From assembly GCA_016617495.1 (NCBI GenBank), contig WYCU01000008.1, positions 1 to 64,000 of the forward strand: a DNA stretch of 64,000 nucleotides, in the 5' to 3' direction. Positions 53,029-62,300 of the stretch are shown one piece after another. The position numbers and the translations under genes were made by a program. Below the pieces are notes generated by a model. The model did not search any database and was not told the DNA's origin. It saw only the letters and a list, made by a program, of their open reading frames with translations. Within the stretch, counting starts at the first letter, position 1. Each line of letters starts with the position of its first letter. The DNA is from Azonexaceae bacterium s22 (GTDB lineage: Bacteria; Pseudomonadota; Gammaproteobacteria; Burkholderiales; Rhodocyclaceae).

Positions 53029-54474
53029 ATGAACCCGAACGGCCTCCTGGCGCAAGCCGAATCCCTGTTGTTGTCGCCGTTTTCGCTGAACGAAAACGAC
53101 CTGTCCCGGACCTTTGGCCAGATCCTGACGCATCAAGTGGATTACGCCGACCTCTATTTTCAGTATTCGCGCACCGAAGCCTGGAGCCTCGACGAAGGCA
53201 TCGTCAAATCCGGCAGTTTCAATATCGACCAGGGCGTCGGGGTGCGCGCGGTTTCCGGCGAAAAAACCGCCTTTGCCTATTCCGACGATATCAGCGCCCG
53301 CGCGCTGGGCGATGCGGCGAACGCCGTTCGTGCCATCGCGCAGGCCGGGCAGAACGTGAAATTCGGCCAATTTTTGCCGTCGACCGCGACAAATGCCCTG
53401 TACCTGCCGCATGACCCCATTGCCTCCTTGCCGGCCGAGGCCAAGGTCGCCTTGCTGGAGCGTCTGGAAGGCTTCGCCCGCGCCATCGACCGACGTGTGG
53501 TTCAGGTCATGGCCTCGCTGGCCGGGGAATACGAGGTTGTGCTCGTAGCCGGTTCCGACGGCCGTCTGGCTGCCGATATCCGGCCGCTCGTGCGCTGTTC
53601 CATTTCGGTGATAGTCGAAGATGGCGGTCGCCGTGAGCAGGGCGCGTCCGGCGGTGGCGGGCGTTTCGACTTTACCGGCTTCACCGACGAAGTCCTGCAG
53701 CGCTACGCGCAGGAGGCCGTGCATCAGGCCGTGACCAATCTGGCCGCCGGCCCGGCCCCGGCCGGTCAAATGACGGTCGTCCTCGGCGCCGGTTGGCCCG
53801 GTATCCTGCTGCACGAGGCCGTGGGGCATGGCCTGGAGGGCGACTTCAACCGCAAGGGCACTTCCGCCTTTTCCGGGCGCGTGGGCCAGCGCGTGGCGGC
53901 CAAGGGCGTGACGGTCATCGACGACGGCACGATTGCCGACCGTCGCGGTTCCCTGAACATCGACGACGAGGGCAATCCCTCGCAGCGCACCGTGCTGATC
54001 GAAGATGGCATCCTGAAAGGCTACATGCAGGACAGCCTGAACGCCCGCTTGATGGGCGTCGCGCCGACCGGCAACGGGCGCCGCGAATCCTTTGCCCATC
54101 TGCCCTTGCCGCGCATGACCAACACCATGATGCTGGCCGGGGCGTATGACCCCAAGGAAATCCTCGCTTCGGTGAAGAAGGGGATTTACGCCGCCAATTT
54201 CGGGGGCGGGCAGGTCGATATCACCAACGGCAAATTCGTTTTCTCGATGAGCGAGGCCTACCTCATCGAAGACGGCAAGATCACCCGTCCGATCAAGGGC
54301 GCCACGCTGATCGGCAACGGGCCGGATGCACTGACCCGCGTTTCGATGATCGGCAACGACCTGCGCCTCGATCCCGGCGTCGGCACCTGCGGCAAGGACG
54401 GCCAGAGCGTGCCGGTTGGCGTCGGGCAGCCCACACTGCGCATTGATGGACTGACTGTGGGGGGTACGGCATAA
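53029..54474 (+). CDS. tldD: metalloprotease TldD
   Basis: A 481-aa zinc peptidase that, with TldE/PmbA, degrades peptides and matures some small peptide products. The HExxH-type zinc site is [11 protein letters not shown] (starting at H262). Other marks are [26 protein letters not shown] and the RVSMIGNDL segment near the end. It is the third gene of the yhdP-nit-tldD run, ten bases after the amidase. A copy of the dispersed repeat (53361-53394) lies in the gene as [14 protein letters not shown]. The partner pmbA is not in this window. Confidence 0.95.
   Translation: MNPNGLLAQAESLLLSPFSLNENDLSRTFGQILTHQVDYADLYFQYSRTEAWSLDEGIVKSGSFNIDQGVGVRAVSGEKTAFAYSDDISARALGDAANAVRAIAQAGQNVKFGQFLPSTATNALYLPHDPIASLPAEAKVALLERLEGFARAIDRRVVQVMASLAGEYEVVLVAGSDGRLAADIRPLVRCSISVIVEDGGRREQGASGGGGRFDFTGFTDEVLQRYAQEAVHQAVTNLAAGPAPAGQMTVVLGAGWPGILLHEAVGHGLEGDFNRKGTSAFSGRVGQRVAAKGVTVIDDGTIADRRGSLNIDDEGNPSQRTVLIEDGILKGYMQDSLNARLMGVAPTGNGRRESFAHLPLPRMTNTMMLAGAYDPKEILASVKKGIYAANFGGGQVDITNGKFVFSMSEAYLIEDGKITRPIKGATLIGNGPDALTRVSMIGNDLRLDPGVGTCGKDGQSVPVGVGQPTLRIDGLTVGGTA
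53361..53394 (-). repeat. dispersed repeat copy inside tldD
   Basis: Read on the minus strand: TTTGTCGCGGTCGACGGC followed by AAAAATTGGCCGAAT, with the core and both A-rich blocks in the usual order. tldD reads the other strand as [12 protein letters not shown], comparable to IFGLFAGSTATIA of the DUF3124 copy. Confidence 0.75.
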
Positions 54475-54500
54475 TACCTACTCCAAAAGGAGGGGTTCTC

Positions 54501-55142
54501 ATGCGCGCATGGATTGTTGCTGCCGGTATCTTCGCAAGCGTCGGTACGGCATTGGCACAACAGGGACCGGCACCCGTCGGCCCGCTTCAGGAAAAACTCA
54601 AGGCCGTCGAGGCCGATCCGGCGGCGCTCAAGAGCGCCATCGAGGCGGGACGCAAGGCAGCTTCGTTCTGCTTCAACTGCCACGGCGAAAACGGGTTCAG
54701 CAAGATTCCCGAAGTGCCCAACCTGGCCGGTCAGAATCCGGCTTACCTGCTTGAACAGATTCGCAAGTTTGGCTCGGGGGAGCGCAAGGATCAGTTCATG
54801 CAAGGGCTGATCAAGGTACTCAAGGATGATGAGCGGGTGCAGATCGCCCTGTTCTTCGGCAATTCGCCGGTCAAGCCGGGTGTGCCGGCGGATGCCGCCG
54901 TGGTGCCGAAGGGCAAGGAACTGTTCACCAAGCTGTGCGTGCGTTGCCACGGCGATACGGCACGCGGCGATTCGACCATTCCGCGTCTGGCCAGCCAGCA
55001 AATCCCGTATCTCGTTACCTCGATCACTCGCTATCGCGATGGTACGGGCGTGCGCAACAACCAGTTGATGTCCATCGCCACGGCTTCGCTCAAGAACGAA
55101 GACATCAAGGCCATCGCCAACTACCTGACCCAGTTGCCCTGA
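54501..55142 (+). CDS. diheme c-type cytochrome (cytochrome c4-like)
   Basis: A 213-aa exported electron carrier with a signal peptide (MRAWIVAAGIFASVGTALAQ, cleavage near residue 20) and two CxxCH heme sites: CFNCH (57-61) and CVRCH (146-150). This two-domain layout is that of c4-type cytochromes, which pass electrons to terminal oxidases or reductases. AAAAGGAGGGG is a strong ribosome binding site. No obvious terminator follows before the next gene. Confidence 0.9.
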   Translation: MRAWIVAAGIFASVGTALAQQGPAPVGPLQEKLKAVEADPAALKSAIEAGRKAASFCFNCHGENGFSKIPEVPNLAGQNPAYLLEQIRKFGSGERKDQFMQGLIKVLKDDERVQIALFFGNSPVKPGVPADAAVVPKGKELFTKLCVRCHGDTARGDSTIPRLASQQIPYLVTSITRYRDGTGVRNNQLMSIATASLKNEDIKAIANYLTQLP

Positions 55143-55243
55143 TCTTTTTTTCCATCGGTCGGCAAAATTGACCGATGTCATGGTTTCTCCCCGTCGCTCC
55201 CCGGTAGCCTCCGCTCCCGGAGAAAAGAAACAAGGGAGGAACC

Positions 55244-56023
55244 ATGAAAGCATTATTTGGGCTGCTGCTGGCCGTACTGTTGGGCATGACCGGCGGCGAA
55301 GCGCTGGCTCAGATCCACGATCTCAATTCCGCCATCAACAAGGCTGGGCGTCAGCGCATGCTGTCCCAGCGCATGGCCAAGGTCTATTTCCAGATCGGCC
55401 AGCAGGTCGATGTCGAGCGTAGCAAAAAAATTCTCGACGCCTCGGTTGCCGCCTTCGACCGCCAGTTGGTCGAACTGAAGAATTTCGCACCCACGCCCGA
55501 AATCAAGGAAAACTACCTCAAGCTGGAAAAATCCTGGCTGGCCTACAAGGACCTGCTGATCGGCGCAGTGCCATCGCAGGATAACGGACGCAAGGTGCTG
55601 GAAATTTCCGACCAGGTGCTGGGGTTGGCGCATCAGGGGACCGTGATGCTCGAAAAGCAATCCACATCCTCGGCCGGGCGCCTGGTTAACGTCGCCGGCC
55701 GTCAGCGCATGCTGTCGCAGCGCATGGCCAAGTTTTACCAGGCCATTGCCTGGGGCGTGGGCAACGATCACAGCGCGGGCGAGCTCGACAAGGCGCGCAA
55801 GGAATTCGTGGCTGCCCATCAGGAGCTGTCAGCCGCGTCGGCCAACACGCCGCAAATCAAGGAAAGCCTGGAACTCGTCAAACAGCAATGGTTCTTTTTC
55901 GAAAATGCGCTGAACCAGAAAGCCGGCCCGGACAAGCGGCCGCAAACTGCCGTGGCGACCACCAGCGAGCGGATTCTTGAAGAAATGGAAACCGTCGTTG
56001 GCCTTTACGAAAAACTCAAATGA
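55244..56023 (+). CDS. periplasmic PilJ-N/type IV pili methyl-accepting-transducer-like protein (copy 1)
   Basis: A 259-aa exported protein: signal peptide MKALFGLLLAVLLGMTGGEALAQ, then two repeated sensor-like units that each contain AGRQRMLSQRMAK (INKAGRQRMLSQRMAKVYF and VNVAGRQRMLSQRMAKFYQ). This is the ligand-binding module at the N-terminus of PilJ and of nitrate/nitrite sensors, but here it has no membrane anchor or signalling domain after it, so it is a soluble periplasmic protein. AAGGGAGGAACC is the ribosome binding site. A paralogue follows 190 bases on. Confidence 0.75.
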   Translation: MKALFGLLLAVLLGMTGGEALAQIHDLNSAINKAGRQRMLSQRMAKVYFQIGQQVDVERSKKILDASVAAFDRQLVELKNFAPTPEIKENYLKLEKSWLAYKDLLIGAVPSQDNGRKVLEISDQVLGLAHQGTVMLEKQSTSSAGRLVNVAGRQRMLSQRMAKFYQAIAWGVGNDHSAGELDKARKEFVAAHQELSAASANTPQIKESLELVKQQWFFFENALNQKAGPDKRPQTAVATTSERILEEMETVVGLYEKLK

Positions 56024-56214
56024 CCTGAACAGCCCGTAAGGGCGCCGGAGCCGGGCGGAGAATGCCAACTTTCTCACGCCCTTTTCCGGAATAAGGGTGA
56101 TTACTCCGGGGTAGCATCGGTAAAATGGTGGCGGGCTGCGGCACCGTTTTTTCTCGGTGATGCGGCTTTGCAGGAGAGAGGATGCTCTCCGCAATTTACC
56201 CTAACGGAGTTGTC

Positions 56215-56994
56215 ATGAAAAAAATATTCGGACTGCTGCTGGCAGTCCTGTTCTGCATTGCAGGAAATGAAGCGCTGGCGCAAATCAGCGATCTCAATAT
56301 GGCCATCAACAAGGCCGGTCGCCAGCGCATGCTGTCCCAGCGCATGGCCAAGGCCTACTTCCAGATCGGCCAACAGGTTGAAGTGGAACGCAGCAAGAAG
56401 ATTCTCGACGCTTCGGTCGCGACTTTCGAGCGCCAATTGTCGGAACTGAAGAGCTTTGCGCCGACGCCGGAAATCAAGGAAAACTATCTCAAGCTGGATA
56501 AGCTCTGGGTGGCCTACAAAGACGTGCTGGTCGGTACGCCGCCGTCTCAGGACAACGGGCGCAAGGTGCTGGAACTCTCCGATCAGGTGTTGGCACTGGC
56601 GCATCAGGGTACCGTCATGCTGGAAAAACAGTCCGGGACCACAGCCGGGCGGCTGGTGAATATTTCCGGACGCCAGCGCATGCTTTCCCAGCGCATGGCC
56701 AAGTTCTACCAGGCGATTGCCTGGGGTATCGGCAATGAGAAAAGCGCCGAAGAGCTGGAAAAGGCGCGCAAGGACTTTGTGGCAGCCCATCAGGAGCTGT
56801 CCAATGCCCCAATCAATACCCCGCAGATCAAGGATAGCCTCGAACTGGTCAAGCAGCAGTGGGTGTTCTTCGATGCGGCGTTGAATCAGAAGGCAGTGGC
56901 CGACAAGCGACCGCAGATCAACGTGGCGACGACGAGTGAACGCATCCTTGAAGAGATGGAAGTCGTGGTCGGCCTGTACGAAAAGCTGAAATAA
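56215..56994 (+). CDS. periplasmic PilJ-N/type IV pili methyl-accepting-transducer-like protein (copy 2)
   Basis: A 259-aa paralogue of the gene before it with a signal peptide (MKKIFGLLLAVLFCIAGNEALAQ) and the same two AGRQRMLSQRMAK units (INKAGRQRMLSQRMAKAYF, VNISGRQRMLSQRMAKFYQ). Most residues are identical, which suggests recent tandem duplication with both copies under selection. Ends with GLYEKLK as does copy 1. The convergent radical SAM gene stops one base after it. Possibly a binding protein or an anti-sensor, but there is no direct evidence. Confidence 0.75.
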   Translation: MKKIFGLLLAVLFCIAGNEALAQISDLNMAINKAGRQRMLSQRMAKAYFQIGQQVEVERSKKILDASVATFERQLSELKSFAPTPEIKENYLKLDKLWVAYKDVLVGTPPSQDNGRKVLELSDQVLALAHQGTVMLEKQSGTTAGRLVNISGRQRMLSQRMAKFYQAIAWGIGNEKSAEELEKARKDFVAAHQELSNAPINTPQIKDSLELVKQQWVFFDAALNQKAVADKRPQINVATTSERILEEMEVVVGLYEKLK

Positions 56995-56995
56995 G

Positions 56996-58105
56996 CTAGA
57001 AAAGCGCCAGCTGCCGCTCGTCGCCGGAAGGCGCAGGCGGCGGCTGGAAGGCCGCGACATCGAGGCGCGGCCAGTCCTGCGTCAGCCCGAGGCGCCGGCA
57101 GGCCAGATCGAAGCGCTGCCGGATCAGCTCGGCAAAATGCCCCAGGCCGGTCATTCTGCTGCCGAAACGGGCGTCGTTAGCCCGACCGCCCCGTAAATCG
57201 TAGAGGACCGACATGATTCGCGAGGCTTTTTCCGGCGCGTGCCAATCCAGCCACGTCCGAAACAGATCGGCGACTTCGTGCGGCAGGCGCAGGAGCGTGT
57301 AGGTGGCCCCGGCCGCGCCATATTCGCGCGCGGCAGCCAACAATTTTTCCATTTCGTGATCGTTCAGTCCGGGGATGAGGGGCGCCACCAGTACCGAAAC
57401 CGGGACCCCGGCGTCGCTCAGGCGGCGGATTGCTGCCAGCCGGGCATGCGGTGCGCTGGCCCGTGGCTCCAGTTCGCGGGCCAGATTCCCGTCGAGTGTG
57501 GTGAGCGAAATGCCCACATGGGCCAGCCGCTGGCTGGCCAGTTGCGCCCACAGGTCGGTGTCGCGCTGAATCAGCGAGGATTTGGTGACGACTGAAACCG
57601 GATGATGGGTTTCCAGCATGACCTCCAGCAGCCCCCGTGTCAGCATCGCCTTTCGTTCAAACGGCTGATAGGCATCCGTGGCCGTGCCCAATGCAATCGG
57701 GGAGCACACATAGCCGGGACGGGAGAGTGCCTCACGCAACAAGGCCGGCGCATCCGGTTTGTGGAAAATCTGTGTTTCAAAATCCAGTCCGGGTGACAGG
57801 CCCAGGTAGGCATGCGTCGGGCGGGCGTAGCAGTAGATGCAGCCATGCTCACAGCCGCGGTAGGGATTGATCGACTGGTCGAAGCCGAGGTCCGGGGAGT
57901 CGTTGTGGCTGAGAATGCTGCGGGCAGTATCGGGCAACAGCCGGGTGTCCGGATGGGGCGCCTGTTCCGGCGTCCAGCCGTCATCCTCCGCGCGGCGTGT
58001 TTCCGTGCTGAAACGGTGGGGCACATTCCCGACCGCGCCACGACCCTTGATCGGCCGCTCGGGAATCCCGGAAGAAGGTTCTAGTTCAAACGCTTCCATA
58101 CGCAT
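56996..58105 (-). CDS. PA0069 family radical SAM protein
   Basis: A 369-aa radical SAM enzyme with the cluster motif CX3CX2C (C85, C89, C92 in GCEHGCIYCYARPTH). It has an N-terminal INPYRGCEHG lead-in and a C-terminal RLGLTQDWPRLDVAAFQPP tail. The family (PA0069, related to spore photoproduct lyase-like proteins) has no settled function. ATG 58105 gives MRMEAF; a second ATG at 58099 is possible. Its start is 45 bases from the likely aroG start (33 from the ATG at 58139), so the divergent promoters must overlap its 5' end. Confidence 0.88.
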   Translation of the reverse strand: MRMEAFELEPSSGIPERPIKGRGAVGNVPHRFSTETRRAEDDGWTPEQAPHPDTRLLPDTARSILSHNDSPDLGFDQSINPYRGCEHGCIYCYARPTHAYLGLSPGLDFETQIFHKPDAPALLREALSRPGYVCSPIALGTATDAYQPFERKAMLTRGLLEVMLETHHPVSVVTKSSLIQRDTDLWAQLASQRLAHVGISLTTLDGNLARELEPRASAPHARLAAIRRLSDAGVPVSVLVAPLIPGLNDHEMEKLLAAAREYGAAGATYTLLRLPHEVADLFRTWLDWHAPEKASRIMSVLYDLRGGRANDARFGSRMTGLGHFAELIRQRFDLACRRLGLTQDWPRLDVAAFQPPPAPSGDERQLALF

Positions 58106-58150
58106 CCGGTAGAATGCCGGGTTTTCACGCAAATTTAAATGGGGTTGGCC

Positions 58151-59230
58151 ATGATGCCGCAAAGCAAACCGAATACTGACGATCTTCGCATCAAGGAAAT
58201 CAAGGAGCTGGTGCCGCCAGCGCACGTTTTCCGCGAATATCCGGTATCCAACCGCGCGGCCCAGACCACCTACACCGCCCGTCAGGCCATCCACCGCGTG
58301 CTGCATGGTGCCGACGACCGTCTGCTCGTCGTCATTGGCCCGTGCTCCATTCACGATTACGACGCGGCGATGGAATACGCCAAGAAGCTTGCCAAACAGG
58401 CCGAAAAATATGCCGAGGACCTTATCGTCGTCATGCGCGTCTATTTTGAAAAGCCGCGCACCACGGTCGGTTGGAAGGGGCTGATCAACGATCCGCGCCT
58501 GGATAACACCTTCCGCATCAACGAAGGTCTGCGCCTGGCGCGCCGCATCCTGCTGGAAATCAACGAACTTGACCTGCCTTGCGCCACCGAGTTTCTCGAC
58601 ACCATCACCCCGCAATACACCGCGGATCTCATCGCCTGGGGAGCGATTGGCGCGCGTACCACCGAATCGCAGGTTCACCGCGAATTGGCCTCGGGCTTGT
58701 CATGCCCGGTCGGCTTCAAGAATGGAACGGACGGCAACATGCGCATCGCAGTCGATGCCATTCGCGCGGCCAACTCGCCGCACCATTTCCTCTCCGTGAC
58801 CAAATCCGGCCATACCGCCATCGTCTCGACCATGGGTAACGAGGATTGCCACGTCATCCTGCGTGGTGGCAAGGAACCCAACTTCGATGCGGCCAGCGTC
58901 GAGGCAGCCAGCAACGAAATCTCCAAATCGGGGCTCGCGGCCCGCCTGATGGTCGATTTCTCCCACGGCAACAGCCGCAAGCAATACAAGCTGCAGATGG
59001 AAGTCTGCGACAGCATCGCGACCCAAATTGCCGCCGGTGACGAGCGCATCGTGGGCGTGATGGTCGAATCGCACCTCGTCGAAGGGCGCCAGGACCTCGC
59101 GCCCGGCAAGGCGCTGACCTACGGCCAGAGCATCACCGACGCCTGCATCGGCTGGGACGACAGTCTCGAAGTCCTGGAAAAGCTGGCGGCTGCGGTTCGT
59201 GCTCGGCGCGTGACGGAGGCTGGGGAGTAA
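58151..59230 (+). CDS. aroG: 3-deoxy-7-phosphoheptulonate synthase (type I DAHP synthase)
   Basis: A 359-aa first enzyme of the shikimate pathway, joining PEP and erythrose 4-phosphate. Type I signatures: VVIGPCSIHDYDAAMEYA, MRVYFEKPRTTVGWKG, CATEFLDTITPQY with the metal cysteine/asparagine region, GFKNGTDGN and HVILRGGKEPNFD. The start is uncertain: ATG at 58139, 58151 or 58154; I took 58151 because GGGG lies upstream at about seven bases. Feedback by aromatic amino acids cannot be assigned from the sequence. The CRISPR array begins 150 bases later. Confidence 0.93.
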   Translation: MMPQSKPNTDDLRIKEIKELVPPAHVFREYPVSNRAAQTTYTARQAIHRVLHGADDRLLVVIGPCSIHDYDAAMEYAKKLAKQAEKYAEDLIVVMRVYFEKPRTTVGWKGLINDPRLDNTFRINEGLRLARRILLEINELDLPCATEFLDTITPQYTADLIAWGAIGARTTESQVHRELASGLSCPVGFKNGTDGNMRIAVDAIRAANSPHHFLSVTKSGHTAIVSTMGNEDCHVILRGGKEPNFDAASVEAASNEISKSGLAARLMVDFSHGNSRKQYKLQMEVCDSIATQIAAGDERIVGVMVESHLVEGRQDLAPGKALTYGQSITDACIGWDDSLEVLEKLAAAVRARRVTEAGE

Positions 59231-59285
59231 CCCTCCAATTGGAATTGCCGCGACGAACTGATTGCTTTTGATGTTGAGTGAGGCC

Positions 59286-59309
59286 ACCTGCACAGAGTGA
59301 CGTGCAGGT
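59286..59309. other. hairpin before the CRISPR array
   Basis: ACCTGCAC (59286-59293) and GTGCAGGT (59302-59309) form a perfect 8-bp stem with an 8-nt loop. There is no U-tract on either strand, so it is not a standard terminator. It lies between aroG and the decayed end of the array. Confidence 0.35.
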
Positions 59310-59317
59310 CAGACTCA

Positions 59318-59345
59318 CGTTTGATCGGTCTGTTCGCCAGTGAGC
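59318..59345 (-). repeat. degenerate terminal CRISPR repeat
   Basis: Counted from the right end, 17 of the last 23 bases agree with the repeat, including CAGTGAGC. A 34-bp gap separates it from the first full repeat, so it looks like the decayed last repeat of the array, and marks the old (trailer) end. Confidence 0.7.
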
Positions 59346-59379
59346 GAGGCGTAGGTTGTCGCGCCCCGCACCTGATAAT

Positions 59380-62300
59380 TTTCTGAGCTGCCTATCCGGC
59401 AGTGAGCGCCGTCGTCGGGCGCGCGGGCGGGGCGTCGTCTTTCTGAGCTGCCTATCCGGCAGTGAGCATGGGTCAAATGTTTTCCCTCGGGTGTGTATTT
59501 TTTCTGAGCTGCCTATCCGGCAGTGAGCCTATTCGCCCCGCCCTGGGCCAAGCTTTGGCCGTTTCTGAGCTGCCTATCCGGCAGTGAGCTAGTGCATCCA
59601 GAAATCAACGTTTTTTCCCATTTTCTGAGCTGCCTATCCGGCAGTGAGCGGTTTGCAAGCGATGCAGGATGCACCCCGCGCTTTCTGAGCTGCCTATCCG
59701 GCAGTGAGCCCCATCCAGCCAAAAAACCCGCTGCACCACCGTTTCTGAGCTGCCTATCCGGCAGTGAGCGGTATGACCTGGAAAACACGCCGGCCCTTCG
59801 CTTTCTGAGCTGCCTATCCGGCAGTGAGCGGCAACGTTCGCAAGGTTCGCCGCGCGGTCAATTTTCTGAGCTGCCTATCCGGCAGTGAGCGTGATGGCAT
59901 AGTCGAATGTGCCTTGGGCGATTTTCTGAGCTGCCTATCCGGCAGTGAGCCAATGCGCGGCGAAACGGTATGCGACGCTTCATTTCTGAGCTGCCTATCC
60001 GGCAGTGAGCTCAAAAAACATCAACGGCGAGGGTATGGGCAATTTCTGAGCTGCCTATCCGGCAGTGAGCTGGGGCGGTGAGCACAAGCGCCCGGCGAAA
60101 GATTTCTGAGCTGCCTATCCGGCAGTGAGCTCATTGTCCGCCCCAAACAGAATCACCGCCTCTTTCTGAGCTGCCTATCCGGCAGTGAGCTCCTCTGGCG
60201 CTGGCTGCGCATTGTTCCAGATTTTCTGAGCTGCCTATCCGGCAGTGAGCCAAATTTGTTGGCCGGTTGGTCCGGCCTTCATTTTCTGAGCTGCCTATCC
60301 GGCAGTGAGCGGCAACGTTCGCAAGGTTCGCCGCGCGGTCAATTTTCTGAGCTGCCTATCCGGCAGTGAGCGTGATGGCATAGTCGAATGTGCCTTGGGC
60401 GATTTTCTGAGCTGCCTATCCGGCAGTGAGCACTACTCGGCCAACATTACCGGGGCGTCTCTCTTTCTGAGCTGCCTATCCGGCAGTGAGCGCGAGTGTC
60501 GATTCGGAACCCTGTGACGCCCTTTTTCTGAGCTGCCTATCCGGCAGTGAGCGATTTCGTCAGGTAGCAGCCCGGCCGCCAGCATTTCTGAGCTGCCTAT
60601 CCGGCAGTGAGCGGAGTTGGGTTGCGATATCGGGGCACGCCGGGCTTTCTGAGCTGCCTATCCGGCAGTGAGCCCGATCAGGTGCCCCACGCGGCTGGGG
60701 CCGATTTTCTGAGCTGCCTATCCGGCAGTGAGCATGTTGCAATCTCTGGCGGGCGCGTACCGCTCTTTCTGAGCTGCCTATCCGGCAGTGAGCCCGGAAT
60801 CGCTTGCGAACCTTGCGCGGCGGTCTTTTCTGAGCTGCCTATCCGGCAGTGAGCCTTCGATGCTCGTGTCTGGCGGTGCCGTCTATTTTCTGAGCTGCCT
60901 ATCCGGCAGTGAGCAATCCGGCGGCGCAGCAAGTCACCCCGCGTCCTTTCTGAGCTGCCTATCCGGCAGTGAGCGCAGCGCGACAGATGCGAGCGCTAAC
61001 GATTGTTTTCTGAGCTGCCTATCCGGCAGTGAGCGCGTGACGCCATGCACGATTCCGCCACCGATATTTCTGAGCTGCCTATCCGGCAGTGAGCATAAGC
61101 AAAGAAAAAGCGGGCGTTGGCGTGCCGTTTCTGAGCTGCCTATCCGGCAGTGAGCAAGCGGGGGGCGGCATGAGCGCGGTGCGTTTAATTTCAGAGCTGC
61201 CTATCCGGCAGTGAGCCGGCTGTTTTCTGAGGAGCCTGTTAAGGAACTTTTCTGAGCTGCCTATCCGGCAGTGAGCTTCCAGTCCAATGAATCACCCATT
61301 TTTTCATCTTTCTGAGCTGCCTATCCGGCAGTGAGCGTATTGCGCGTGCGCCATGTCGAGCGGGGGGCTTTCTGAGCTGCCTATCCGGCAGTGAGCGAAA
61401 CTTGGGTGCGGATGGCCTTCGCGCTCAATTTCTGAGCTGCCTATCCGGCAGTGAGCGGCGTGGTCGAGGTGCTGGCGGAGGTGTGCCGGTTTCTGAGCTG
61501 CCTATCCGGCAGTGAGCAGAAACCCGAGGCCGTGGGTAGTCGTTGAAAATTTCTGAGCTGCCTATCCGGCAGTGAGCCTTGGGGATGCGTATCGCTCGCC
61601 GGAAGAGGCTTTCTGAGCTGCCTATCCGGCAGTGAGCGACTCGGATTCGGCGATTGCGAATCTGCTGACTTTCTGAGCTGCCTATCCGGCAGTGAGCGGA
61701 TGGGCTGACGCAGCCCCAGCGTTTTGTACGTTTCTGAGCTGCCTATCCGGCAGTGAGCGCGAGTTTTTGCCGGCCGTGGCGATGGGTACATTTCTGAGCT
61801 GCCTATCCGGCAGTGAGCGAAATCTGGAGTCAGGGCGTCAAACGGCGCACTTTCTGAGCTGCCTATCCGGCAGTGAGCAAGAAGTTGGCGAGCTTATTAA
61901 CCGCCCACTTTTTCTGAGCTGCCTATCCGGCAGTGAGCGGCGATTCGCACCAAGATCGACCGCGGCGAGTTTTCTGAGCTGCCTATCCGGCAGTGAGCGT
62001 TGTTATGACGCCAGGCGACCGGACCCCATATTTCTGAGCTGCCTATCCGGCAGTGAGCCTCTAGCCTGTGGACATGCCCAAACGCATGAATTTCTGAGCT
62101 GCCTATCCGGCAGTGAGCTTGTCGTTGATTCCGAACTGCGAATCAGCCCATTTCTGAGCTGCCTATCCGGCAGTGAGCGCTTCGAGTTCGATGATGATCA
62201 TTTCGGTATTTTTCTGAGCTGCCTATCCGGCAGTGAGCGTATGGGGTTTTGGTTAGGAGCAGGGCGGTTATTTCTGAGCTGCCTATCCGGCAGTGAGCGT

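Noticed and set aside
55153-55177. Hairpin CATCGGTC/GACCGATG after the cytochrome gene as a terminator
   Set aside because: The T-run lies before the stem on the plus strand and A-residues follow on the minus strand, so it lacks the U-tract. It may be a regulatory dyad, but the evidence is thin.
60792-60826. Spacer sharing GCGAACCTTGCG with the reverse complement of the duplicated spacer, as a second hit on one phage gene
   Set aside because: Twelve shared bases among many GC-rich spacers is not enough to claim a common target.
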